Both the position numbers and the translations under genes were made by a program. 20,970 nucleotides of DNA from Actinomycetes bacterium (GTDB lineage Bacteria; Actinomycetota; Actinomycetes; Actinomycetales; Microbacteriaceae): NCBI GenBank assembly GCA_023431405.1, contig JAEYVZ010000096.1:1-20970 (forward strand), in the 5' to 3' direction. This document shows, piece by piece, positions 14,463 through 20,970 of this stretch (its first letter is position 1; each line of letters starts with the position of its first letter). The notes beneath the pieces are model-generated. The model saw nothing but the letters and a program-made list of their open reading frames with translations, did no database searches and had not been told where the DNA came from.

Positions 14463-15653
14463 TCACGCCTCGGCTTCCGCCTCCCGCAAGGCGATCGACG
14501 CCGTGCCGACCTCGTCGACGAAGCCGTCGATGTGCCGCTCGTCGGGCCCGACATACTCCGACAGCGGGCGGATCAGCGCGTTCGACGCCGCCTGCTCCAT
14601 GATGTGGGCGGTCCACCCCACGACCCGCGCCGCGACGAACAGCGGCGTGAAGGTGAGCGTGTCGAATCCCATGAGGCTGTAGGCCGGACCCGACGGATAG
14701 TCGAGGTTCGGGTAGATGCCCTTGCGAGAGACGAACTCCGCCTCCAGCGTCGAGTAGAGGGCTTCGACGTCGGGGCGGTCGTAGTGCGCGATGAGGGTGT
14801 CGAGCGCCGCCTTCATCGTCGGCACGCGCGAGTCGCCGCGCTTGTAGACGCGGTGGCCGAACCCCATGATCTTGCGCTTCTCGGCGAGCGCCCGCTCCAG
14901 CCACGGCACGACGTCGTCGGCGCTGCCGATCTCGTCGAACACGTGCAGCACCGCCTCGTTCGCGCCACCGTGCAGGGGGCCCTTGAGCGCGCCGATCGCT
15001 CCCACGACAGCGGAGTAGAGATCGCTGAGCGTCGAGGTGATGACACGGGCGGTGAACGTCGACGCGTTGAACGAGTGCTCGGCGTAGAGGATCATCGAGC
15101 GGTTGAACGCGTCCACCACGACCGGATCCAGCGATGCCTCCTCGCCGAACGTCATCCACAGGAAGTTGGCCGCGTAGTCGAGGTCGTCGCGCGGCTCGAT
15201 CAGGTCGAGCCCGCGGCGTCGGCGCTGCCCGTACGCGCCGATCGCGGGGAGGGCGGCGAACAGCCGGATGCTGCGGGCCAGATTCTCCTCCGGCGTGCCC
15301 GTGGCATCCAGCACCGACCCGGTGCCGGCGAGGTCGCGTGCGCCGAGCACGCTCACCGCGGAGCGCACCTCATCCATCGGGTGCGCATCGAGGGGGGTGA
15401 GCTCGATGACGGCGCGGACGTCGTCGGTCAGCGAGCGGTGCGCGCGCTCCGTCTCCCGCAGCGCCGCCAGCTGCACCTCGTCGGGAAGATCGCCGTGCCA
15501 CAGCAGGTGCGCCACGGCTTCCACCGGCTGAGTGGCCGCAAGCTCGTGCACGGGGTAGCCGCGGTACAGCAGCGAGTTCGTCTCGGGGTTGACCTTGCTG
15601 ATCGCGGTCACGTCGGCGACGACGCCCGCCAGGCCCTTCTTGATGTCTGCCAT
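14463..15653 (-). CDS. prpC: 2-methylcitrate synthase (citrate synthase family)
   Basis: The enzyme condenses propionyl-CoA with oxaloacetate to 2-methylcitrate. The 396-residue protein belongs to the short bacterial citrate synthase type. Catalytic residues are visible: His228 in GPLHGGANE, His267 in MGFGHRVYK and Asp318 in YPNLDYPSGPAY. Other family segments are AEHSFNASTFTAR at 191-203 and GFDTLTFTPLFVAARVVGWTAH at 329-350, which is close to known PrpC sequences. Assignment to methylcitrate synthase, as opposed to citrate synthase, rests mainly on its place after prpD and prpB; activity with acetyl-CoA is also likely. It starts 71 bases after prpB with AGAGGA upstream and is the last gene of the operon, followed by a strong hairpin. 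Confidence 0.93.
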   Translation of the reverse strand: MADIKKGLAGVVADVTAISKVNPETNSLLYRGYPVHELAATQPVEAVAHLLWHGDLPDEVQLAALRETERAHRSLTDDVRAVIELTPLDAHPMDEVRSAVSVLGARDLAGTGSVLDATGTPEENLARSIRLFAALPAIGAYGQRRRRGLDLIEPRDDLDYAANFLWMTFGEEASLDPVVVDAFNRSMILYAEHSFNASTFTARVITSTLSDLYSAVVGAIGALKGPLHGGANEAVLHVFDEIGSADDVVPWLERALAEKRKIMGFGHRVYKRGDSRVPTMKAALDTLIAHYDRPDVEALYSTLEAEFVSRKGIYPNLDYPSGPAYSLMGFDTLTFTPLFVAARVVGWTAHIMEQAASNALIRPLSEYVGPDERHIDGFVDEVGTASIALREAEAEA

Positions 15654-15724
15654 TGCTCAGTCCTCTCGTTACGCTCCGCCGGTGGTGTCGCCGCCTGTGG
15701 CGAGACCTCCGCTCGGGGCGGCCG

Positions 15725-16624
15725 TCATCGGTCGATCTGGAAGGTGAAGACGTTCGTGTCGAAGTGGCTGTACCCCTCGTAGTCGACGAGGTCGTACAGA
15801 TCGGCCCGGTGCTGCATCTGGCCGAGAAGGGAGGTCAGTCGCCCTTCCTCGGTCAGCGTATCCAGCGCGCGGTCCGCCGCGCCCATGGCGAGGCGGAGAA
15901 GCGAGACCGGCCAGATGACGATGCGCACCCCGGCATCGCGCAGCTGGTCGACCGTGAACAGCTCCGACTTGCCGAACTCGGTCATGTTGGCCAGGATCGG
16001 CACGTCGAGCGCGGCGGCCATCGCCTCGAACTCGGCGAGGTCGCGCATGGCCTCGGGGAAGATCGCGTCGGCGCCCGCGTCGACGAGCGACTTCGCACGG
16101 TCGATCGCTGCCTGCGGTCCCTCCACGGCACGGATGTCGGTGCGCGCCATGATGAGGAAGTTCGGGTCGCGGCGGGCGTCGGCGGCGGCACGGATGCGGC
16201 GGGTGGCCGTCTGGGCGTCGACGACGGCCTTGCCGTCGAGGTGCCCGCATCGCTTGGGGTTGACCTGGTCCTCGATGTGGGCGCCGGCAAGGCCCGCGTC
16301 TTCGAGCGTCTGGATCGTGCGTGCGACGTTCATCGGCTCGCCGAAGCCCGTGTCCGCATCGATGATGGCGGGCAGCTCCGTCATCCGTGCGATCTGCTGC
16401 CCGCGACCGGCGACCTCGGTGAGGGTCGTCAGACCGATGTCGGGGAGCCCCAGGTCGGCCGACAGCACCGCGCCCGAGATGTAGACGCCCTCGAAGCCCT
16501 TCTGCTCGATGAGGCGGGCGCTCAGGGGATTGAAGGCGCCCGGGAACCGGAGGATCTCCCCCGAGTCGAGCCGCTCCCGGAAGAGCCGGCGCTTCTCGGC
16601 GGCGGGGGTCGAGGCGTACAGCAT
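15725..16624 (-). CDS. prpB: 2-methylisocitrate lyase
   Basis: PrpB cleaves 2-methylisocitrate to pyruvate and succinate, completing propionyl-CoA breakdown. The 299-residue protein belongs to the isocitrate lyase/PEP mutase superfamily. It shows the catalytic motif KRCGH at 124-128 (Cys126 is the acid/base), the magnesium-binding DADTGFGEP at 89-97, SGAVLSADLGLPD at 50-62 typical of PrpB, and HIEDQVNPKRCGHLDGK at 116-132. ARTDIRAVEG near 160-169 is also characteristic. The ATG at 16624 overlaps the prpD stop as ATGA, so translation is coupled. No sign of damage or unusual composition is visible. Confidence 0.95.
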   Translation of the reverse strand: MLYASTPAAEKRRLFRERLDSGEILRFPGAFNPLSARLIEQKGFEGVYISGAVLSADLGLPDIGLTTLTEVAGRGQQIARMTELPAIIDADTGFGEPMNVARTIQTLEDAGLAGAHIEDQVNPKRCGHLDGKAVVDAQTATRRIRAAADARRDPNFLIMARTDIRAVEGPQAAIDRAKSLVDAGADAIFPEAMRDLAEFEAMAAALDVPILANMTEFGKSELFTVDQLRDAGVRIVIWPVSLLRLAMGAADRALDTLTEEGRLTSLLGQMQHRADLYDLVDYEGYSHFDTNVFTFQIDR

Positions 16625-18150
16625 CAGAAGAGGCCCTTCGGAGCGGGTGCCGCGTCGAGCACGCCGGCGCGCGCGACGATGTTGAGCTGTCGCACCTCGT
16701 CGGCGGTGAGCTCGGGGAGTCGCTGGGCGAGGTCGAGGAAACGCTCGATCTCGTCCGCGTCGAGCACCGGCTCGGCGAGGAGCCGGAACTTGCGGATGTA
16801 GTCGGCGCGGGCGAACGGTCGCGCGCCGAGCGGATGGGCGTCGGCGACCGCGATCTCGTCGACCAACCGCGTGCCGTCGGCGAGAGTGATCTCCACCCGG
16901 CCACCGAAGGCCTTCTCGTCGGGGTCTTCAGAGTGGTACCGGCGGGTCCACTCGGCATCCTCGGCCGTCGTGATCTTGTGCCAGAGGGCCACGGTGTCGG
17001 GGCGACCTGCCCGCTCGGGGGTGTACGAGTCGACGTGATGCCAGCCGCCGTCCTGCAGGGCGACGGCGAAGATGTACGGGATCGAGTGGTCGAGCGTCTC
17101 GCGAGAGGCGGTGGGGTCGTACTTCTGCGGGTCGTTCGCCCCCGAACCGATCACGTAGTGCGTGTGATGCGAGGTGTGCAGCACGATCGAGGCGACGTTG
17201 GCCGGGTCGGTGAGCTCGGGGTGCTCGCGGTGGAGCTTGCGGGCGAGGTCGATCCAGGCCTGCGCCTGGTACTCCGCGGAGTGCTCCTTCGTGTAGGAGT
17301 CGAGGATGCCGCGCTTGGGTTCGCCGGGCGCGGGCAGAGGCACGTCGTACGACGCGTCGGGACCGTCGAGCATCCAGGCGATGACGCCGTCTTCGCCCTC
17401 GTAGATGGGGTTCGGCGACGTCTCGCCGCGCATCGCCCGGTCGACCGCTTCGATCGCCATCTTGCCGGCGAACGCGGGAGCGTGCGCCTTCCACGTGGAG
17501 ATCTCCCCCTTGCGCGACTGCCGAGTGGCGGTGGTCGTGTGGAGCGCCTGAGCCACCGCCTGAGCGATCGTGTCGGCGTCGAGCCCGAGCATGGTGCCGA
17601 TGCCGGCGGCGGCCGAGGGGCCGAGGTGCGCGACGTGGTCGATCTTGTGCTTGTGGAGGCAGATCGCCCGCACGAGGTCGATCTGGATCTCGTATCCGGT
17701 GGCGAGGCCGCGGACGAGGGCGGCACCGTCGGCTCCGACGTGCTGGGCGACGGCGAGGATCGGCGGGATGTTGTCTCCCGGGTGCGAGTAGTCGGCCGCG
17801 AGGAAGGTGTCGTGGTAGTCGAGCTCGCGCACCGCGACGCCGTTGGCCCACGCCGCCCACTCGGGGCTCGTGTGCGTCGCGCTGTCGACGCCGAAGACGG
17901 TGGCCCCGTCGCCGCCGCGAGAGGCTGGGTGGGAGAGCGCCTGCGCGCGCGCCGAGCTCACGGGGGCGCGGGTGAGGGATGCCGCCGCCACCGACGCGTT
18001 GTCGATGACGCGGTTGATGATCATGTCGACCACGTCGGGCTCGACGCCCACGGGGTCGGCGGCGACCTCGGCGATCTTGTGGGCCAGCTGCTGCTCGCGG
18101 GGAAGCGGCTCTTCGCTGCGATACACACGCACGTGGTGGGTGACGGTCAT
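16624..18150 (-). CDS. prpD: 2-methylcitrate dehydratase (MmgE/PrpD family)
   Basis: PrpD removes water from 2-methylcitrate to give 2-methyl-cis-aconitate. The 508-residue protein has the family's usual length and its conserved segments: ANGVAVRELDYHDTFL at 102-117, SHPGDNIPPILAVAQ at 122-136, ATGYEIQIDL near 150-159, and the small-domain region with YIFAVALQDG and KAFGGRVEITLADG in the C-terminal third. The family has no iron-sulfur cluster, and no aconitase-type gene is next to it, so hydration to methylisocitrate must rely on an aconitase elsewhere. The start at 18150 has GGAGG seven bases upstream. It overlaps the regulator gene by four bases (ATGA) and overlaps prpB likewise. Confidence 0.94.
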   Translation of the reverse strand: MTVTHHVRVYRSEEPLPREQQLAHKIAEVAADPVGVEPDVVDMIINRVIDNASVAAASLTRAPVSSARAQALSHPASRGGDGATVFGVDSATHTSPEWAAWANGVAVRELDYHDTFLAADYSHPGDNIPPILAVAQHVGADGAALVRGLATGYEIQIDLVRAICLHKHKIDHVAHLGPSAAAGIGTMLGLDADTIAQAVAQALHTTTATRQSRKGEISTWKAHAPAFAGKMAIEAVDRAMRGETSPNPIYEGEDGVIAWMLDGPDASYDVPLPAPGEPKRGILDSYTKEHSAEYQAQAWIDLARKLHREHPELTDPANVASIVLHTSHHTHYVIGSGANDPQKYDPTASRETLDHSIPYIFAVALQDGGWHHVDSYTPERAGRPDTVALWHKITTAEDAEWTRRYHSEDPDEKAFGGRVEITLADGTRLVDEIAVADAHPLGARPFARADYIRKFRLLAEPVLDADEIERFLDLAQRLPELTADEVRQLNIVARAGVLDAAPAPKGLF

Positions 18151-18800
18151 GGGGTGGCCTCCAGGGAGTCGAGGATGCTGACGAGGGCGTTATGCAGGTG
18201 CACGTGGGTCGCGTGGGCGGCGAGGTCGGCGTCGCCCGATGCGATCGCTGCGGCGATGAGCCGATGCTCGCCCGCCGAGGCGGCGAGACGGGCGGGGTTG
18301 TCGCGCGCGAGCCGCCGCACCCGCACGAGGTGGGTGCGCACGTTCCTGAGAGCGGCGGTGAGGTAGTCGTTGTCGACGGCGGCGTCGAGGGCCGCGTCGA
18401 ATCGGGCGATGAGGGCGTAGTACCGATCGGGGTCGCCGGCCGGCTCGATGGCGGCGAACTCCTCAGCCAGGCCCGCGAAGACGCCGTCGCGCGGGGTCGC
18501 CGTGCCGTGGGCGGCCGCGCCTGCGGCGGCCAGTCGCGCGGCGGCCTCTTCGAGAGCCCGCCGCACCGCGAACAGGTCGCGGATGTCGTCGGTGTCGATG
18601 CCGGTGACAACGGTCACGCGGGGCGAGGCCTGTTCCACGAGACCGTCGGCGGCCAGTCGTCCGAGTGCTTCCCGAAGCGGCGTGCGGCTCACGCCGAGAC
18701 GGGCGGCCTGCTCGACCTCGGCGAGCACGGTACGCGGCGGAAGTGCGCCCGACTGGATCTCGTCGAGCAGCGTCTGGTACGCCCGCTCACTCGCTCGCAT
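18147..18800 (-). CDS. GntR-family (FCD subfamily) regulator of the methylcitrate operon
   Basis: The 217-residue protein has an N-terminal winged helix: RASERAYQTLLDEIQSGALPPRTVL, then EVEQAARLGVSRTPLREALGRLAADGLV at 28-55, the standard GntR signature. A helical FCD effector domain follows (about 70-215), with GEHRLIAAAIASGDADLAAHA near 177-197 and HVHLHNAL near 199-206. The usual FH of the first metal site is FD here (134-135), so metal binding may be altered. The longer frame to 18917 is not used: ATG 18800 gives a normal GntR N-terminus and sits six bases after a TANNNT element without any ribosome site, so the mRNA is probably leaderless. It is the first gene of the prp operon and probably autoregulates in response to a methylcitrate-cycle intermediate. 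Confidence 0.9.
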   Translation of the reverse strand: MRASERAYQTLLDEIQSGALPPRTVLAEVEQAARLGVSRTPLREALGRLAADGLVEQASPRVTVVTGIDTDDIRDLFAVRRALEEAAARLAAAGAAAHGTATPRDGVFAGLAEEFAAIEPAGDPDRYYALIARFDAALDAAVDNDYLTAALRNVRTHLVRVRRLARDNPARLAASAGEHRLIAAAIASGDADLAAHATHVHLHNALVSILDSLEATP

Positions 18801-18806
18801 GCTGTC

Positions 18807-18812
18807 AGTGTA
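18807..18812 (-). promoter_or_regulatory. -10 element (TACACT) of the GntR-prpDBC operon, leaderless type
   Basis: TACACT fits TANNNT and is followed by GACAGC and then the ATG at 18800, so transcription should begin at the start codon itself. No ribosome-binding sequence is present in this interval. The -35 region is weak. Confidence 0.6.
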
Positions 18813-18816
18813 TACA
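18809..18816. promoter_or_regulatory. GntR operator site 1 (TGTATACA), overlapping the -10
   Basis: This perfect 8-bp palindrome has the TNGTNNNACNA-like look of FCD-type GntR sites. It overlaps the -10 element, so a bound protein would block transcription of the operon. A second copy lies 52 bp upstream. Confidence 0.6.
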
Positions 18817-18860
18817 AAAAGCGACGCAATCGGGTCACCGCGGGCAAAAGAAGCGACTTC

Positions 18861-18868
18861 GGTATACA
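18861..18868. promoter_or_regulatory. GntR operator site 2 (GGTATACA)
   Basis: This site shares GTATACA with site 1 and differs at the first base. The centre-to-centre distance is 52 bp, close to five helical turns, so both sites face the same side of DNA. It also lies upstream of the plus-strand RNase HI gene and could affect it. Confidence 0.5.
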
Positions 18869-18954
18869 TTCTCCCATGCCTGCGGGCGTTCCGCTCACGC
18901 CCGACCCCACCGAGCACAGGGGCACGGGCGGCAGATGGCGCAGCGCCGATCGGC

Positions 18955-18960
18955 TACCGT
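18955..18960 (+). promoter_or_regulatory. -10 element (TACCGT) of the RNase HI gene, leaderless type
   Basis: TACCGT fits TANNNT and is followed by exactly six bases (CGAGGG) and the GTG start at 18967. A GAGGG run touches the start codon, too close to act as a ribosome site. No clear -35 is visible. Confidence 0.45.
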
Positions 18961-18966
18961 CGAGGG

Positions 18967-19500
18967 GTGACAGACTCCGCTCGCTACATCGTGGCCACCG
19001 ACGGCGCCTGCAAGGGGAACCCGGGACCGACCGGATGGGCCTGGGTCGGCGAAGACGGCCACTGGGCGGCAGGCTCGCTTCCTGTCGGCACGAACAACAT
19101 CGGCGAACTGCTCGGCCTCCTGAAGGCGATCGAAGACCACGCCGACGTGGCCGAGCTGGTGGTGCAGGCCGACTCGAAGTACGCGATCGACACGTACTCC
19201 TCGTGGATGGACGCGCACCGGCGCCGCGGGTGGAAGACCTCCACCGGCGCGCCGACGAAGAACCAGGACCTTCTCGAGCAGCTCATCGCGGCCCGCGACG
19301 CGCGCCGCGCCGCGGGACTTCCCGACGTGGTGCTCGAGCACGTGCGCGGCCACCGGGGACACGTGCTCAACGAATGGGCAGACGAGCGCGCTGTGCGCGC
19401 GGCCGAGCATGCGGCGTCGGGGAAGGCGAGCGCATGGTCGTCACTCGGCGGGCTGCACGAGCGTCTCGACGTCTCGGCAGCGCCCAAGAAGAAGCGCTGA
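18967..19500 (+). CDS. rnhA: Ribonuclease HI
   Basis: RNase HI degrades the RNA strand of RNA-DNA hybrids. The 177-residue product carries the complete catalytic set: Asp12 in ATDGACKGNPGPTGWAW, Glu47 in NNIGELLGLL, Asp69 in QADSKYAID, and Asp139 in NEWADERA, plus the mobile His129 in HVRGHRGH. The C-terminus continues about 35 residues beyond the catalytic core and ends in the basic KKKR, an ordinary variation. The GTG at 18967 is the best start because it follows a TANNNT element by six bases and gives TDSARYIVATDGAC, the normal N-terminal strand; the open frame upstream is antisense to the GntR gene. It is a single gene divergent from the prp operon and convergent with the VOC gene. Confidence 0.95.
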   Translation: MTDSARYIVATDGACKGNPGPTGWAWVGEDGHWAAGSLPVGTNNIGELLGLLKAIEDHADVAELVVQADSKYAIDTYSSWMDAHRRRGWKTSTGAPTKNQDLLEQLIAARDARRAAGLPDVVLEHVRGHRGHVLNEWADERAVRAAEHAASGKASAWSSLGGLHERLDVSAAPKKKR

Positions 19501-19535
19501 GCGCCCCGGTTCGCCCGCGGTCAGCCCGGACGGTT

Positions 19536-19551
19536 CTCCGCGTCGGCGGAG
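19536..19551. terminator. Short hairpin between convergent rnhA and VOC genes
   Basis: CTCCGC and GCGGAG form a 6-bp stem with a GTCG loop in the 61-base gap between the two stop codons. It is symmetric, so it could act for both genes. No T tract follows, so the call is tentative. Confidence 0.35.
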
Positions 19552-19561
19552 CCCGGCCTGC

Positions 19562-19921
19562 TCACCCCGTCGTGCCCTCGAAGAGGCCGATGTGGTTGCC
19601 GTCAGGGTCGACGATGACCGCCCACCAGCTCGTCTCGGTGATGTTCTCCTTCGGCATGGCCACGGTGCCGCCCGCCGCCTCCGCGGCCGCGATCGTGTCG
19701 TCGATGGAATCCACCTCCACGTACGAGCGGGGTTGTGTGAACCCGTCGGAGCGCGGCGCGAGTCCGCCGCCACTGATGCCGTTCGGTGCCTGCCACATCG
19801 GGTAGCCCTCGAAGCCCGGCATCTCGGAGATCTGCCAGCCGAACAGCGTCGAATAGAACTTCCCCGCCGCCTCGAGATCGCTGACCGGGATGTCGATGTG
19901 TGTGATGTCGCCGTGAGCCAT
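19562..19921 (-). CDS. VOC (glyoxalase/bleomycin-resistance fold) family protein
   Basis: The 119-residue protein has one vicinal-oxygen-chelate domain formed by two beta-alpha-beta-beta-beta units. Visible landmarks are ITHIDIPVSDLEAAGKFYSTLFGW at 6-29 (first unit), the Gly-rich GISGGGLAP at 48-56, YVEVDSIDDTIAAAEAAGG at 67-85 (second unit), and VDPDGNHIGLFEGTTG at 104-119. His8 and Glu114 could bind a metal. The family covers glyoxalases, dioxygenases and resistance proteins, and this sequence does not allow a finer call. It is a stand-alone gene, with a purine-rich AGAGGAAGG stretch upstream of its ATG at 19921. Confidence 0.88.
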   Translation of the reverse strand: MAHGDITHIDIPVSDLEAAGKFYSTLFGWQISEMPGFEGYPMWQAPNGISGGGLAPRSDGFTQPRSYVEVDSIDDTIAAAEAAGGTVAMPKENITETSWWAVIVDPDGNHIGLFEGTTG

Positions 19922-20047
19922 GTCAGTGCCCTTCCTCTCGACTCACGCGCCATTCTGACCCGCCCCACCGACACGCGCCAGAGGTGCGAGGGCCAGGACC
20001 CACGGGCCACCGGCCGACGGTCGCACGGCCCGCCGACGCGAACGGCG

Positions 20048-20530
20048 TCACCCGCGCAGCGCCTGCAGCAGCTCATCGAGCTTGTCGAGCGCCGGCCGCT
20101 GCCCCTTCACCAGAAGCTCGCGGGCTCGGGAGACCGGCATCCATTCGGCCCGGTCGACCTCGGGGAACGCCTGCCTGCGGCCCGACCGCGGCGGCCATTC
20201 CATCTCGAAGGTGCCGAAGGTGAAGTCGGATGCCGTGAACCCGCTGCCATCGCCGACGAAGACGACGATCCGCTTGCCGGAGGAGTACGGGAAGATGCCC
20301 AGCTCGGCGTAGTCGATCTCGGGCGGCTCGACGCCGAGCTCTTCGCGGAACTCGCGCCGGGCGGCATCCAGGGCGGATTCGTCGTCGGTCAGCTCCCCCT
20401 TGGGAATCGACCACGCACCTTCGTCTTTCGAGGCCCAGAACGGCCCGCCCATGTGGGCGACGAGCACCGACACCTCCCGCGACTCCCGCACGGGGAGGCG
20501 GTACAGCAGGATGCCGGCGCTCGTCACCAT
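20048..20530 (-). CDS. Nudix hydrolase
   Basis: The 160-residue protein contains a perfect Nudix box from Gly45 to Val67 (GELTDDE...REFREELGV), with the metal-binding glutamates at 60, 63 and 64. The family hydrolyses nucleoside diphosphates linked to other groups. The N-terminal SAGILLYRL and the GPFWASKDEGAWSIPKGE segment before the box are typical of a group of small bacterial Nudix proteins of unknown substrate. The ATG at 20530 lies 18 bases after the stop of the aldo/keto reductase gene without a clear ribosome site, which suggests coupled translation. A GTG at 20527 is an alternative start. Confidence 0.92.
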   Translation of the reverse strand: MVTSAGILLYRLPVRESREVSVLVAHMGGPFWASKDEGAWSIPKGELTDDESALDAARREFREELGVEPPEIDYAELGIFPYSSGKRIVVFVGDGSGFTASDFTFGTFEMEWPPRSGRRQAFPEVDRAEWMPVSRARELLVKGQRPALDKLDELLQALRG

Positions 20531-20548
20531 GTCATGCGACCGGTCGGA

Positions 20549-20970
20549 TCAGGCCGGGCGGCTCTTGGGGGAGACGCTGTAGGTCTCTTCGACGTCGGTG
20601 ACCACGACAGGGGCGAGCGCCTCGTCGATGGCCGCCTTGGTCGCGTCGTCGAGGACCACTCCCGACGCCTTGACCGAGTCCTCGAGCTGCTCGGGACGCG
20701 ACGCCCCCACGAGGGCCGCAGCCACGTTCGGGTTCTGGAGGACCCACGCGATCGCGAGTTGCGGCATCGTGAGGCCCGCCTCGTCGGCGATGGGCTTGAG
20801 CTTCTGCACGGCGGTGAGCACCTCGTCGTTGAGGAAGCGCTCGATGAACCGCGCGCCGCTCTTCTCGTCGGTCGCGCGCGACCCGGCCGGGCGCGGCTGG
20901 CCGGGCAGGTACATGCCCGACAGCACGCCCTGCGCCATCGGCGCCCAGACGATCTGCGAGATGCCGAGCT
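20549..20970 (-). CDS. Aldo/keto reductase (partial, C-terminal 139 residues)
   Basis: Only the C-terminal part lies in the window; the frame continues through the right edge, so the gene starts beyond 20970. The segment reads GISQIVWAPMAQGVLSG, the strand and loop after the catalytic half in aldo/keto reductases, followed by GSRATDEKSGARFIERFLND and then IAWVLQNPNVAAALVGASRPEQLEDSV. The last stretch is the usual NADPH-adenine-binding region of the barrel, and the pattern resembles the potassium-channel beta-subunit-like (AKR6) group. The active-site Asp, Tyr, Lys and His are off the edge and cannot be checked. The product ends PKSRPA, and the Nudix gene follows closely in the same direction. 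Confidence 0.9.
   Translation of the reverse strand, partial: LGISQIVWAPMAQGVLSGMYLPGQPRPAGSRATDEKSGARFIERFLNDEVLTAVQKLKPIADEAGLTMPQLAIAWVLQNPNVAAALVGASRPEQLEDSVKASGVVLDDATKAAIDEALAPVVVTDVEETYSVSPKSRPA

Noticed and set aside
18876..18966. A possible small leaderless ORF on the plus strand starting seven bases after TATACA at 18863-18868
   Set aside because: The frame runs on through the RNase HI gene in another frame as an Arg-rich shadow, has no domain, and the TATACA is better explained as a GntR operator.
20003..20032. Inverted repeat CGGGCC...GGCCCG downstream of the Nudix gene
   Set aside because: Only six base pairs around an 18-base loop, without a T tract; such repeats are frequent by chance in this base composition.

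Overview
The window comes from a high-GC Gram-positive actinobacterium, most likely Microbacteriaceae (Microbacterium-like). I infer this from the strongly GC-rich third codon positions, TANNNT-type promoters that sit directly on start codons, and the gene families present. Nearly all genes are on the minus strand; only a MarR regulator and an RNase HI gene are on the plus strand. Coding density is high and no gene-free stretch reaches 300 bases (largest gaps 5993-6187, 195 bp, and 18801-18966, 166 bp). I saw no tRNA, rRNA, CRISPR array, insertion sequence or integrase.

Region 1 (1-6187) is an acyl-CoA oxidation block. From right to left on the minus strand it holds an acyl-CoA dehydrogenase resembling isobutyryl-CoA dehydrogenase, an enoyl-CoA hydratase coupled to it, a thiolase divergent from a MarR regulator, and the electron-transfer flavoprotein pair etfB-etfA. 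A further gene overlaps etfA and runs off the left edge. The logic is coherent: the dehydrogenase passes electrons to EtfAB, and the hydratase and thiolase carry out later steps. The dehydrogenase promoter holds a perfect 18-bp palindrome in its spacer, which is likely a repressor operator.

Region 2 (6135-14319) encodes two secreted proteins. One is a SpoIVB/S55-peptidase-like exported protein. The other is a 2036-residue amylopullulanase with an alpha-amylase GH13 domain, three X25-type starch-associated modules, a complete pullulanase of the limit-dextrinase type and a C-terminal Ig-like domain. Hairpin terminators follow both genes.

Region 3 (14420-18868) is a compact methylcitrate-cycle operon for propionyl-CoA: a GntR/FCD regulator, prpD, prpB and prpC, with ATGA overlaps at two of three junctions and a strong terminator hairpin after prpC. 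The regulator appears leaderless, and TGTATACA-type operator sites sit on its -10 element and 52 bp upstream. Propionyl-CoA is a product of valine, isoleucine and odd-chain acid breakdown, so regions 1 and 3 may be metabolically linked.

Region 4 (18955-20970) holds ordinary housekeeping genes: RNase HI (also apparently leaderless), a VOC/glyoxalase-fold protein, a Nudix hydrolase and the C-terminal part of an aldo/keto reductase cut by the right edge.

No wholly new multigene system is evident. The most unusual signal is a dispersed word, GGATGCC/GGCATCC, found 32 times by eye on both strands, in three reading frames and in two intergenic gaps.
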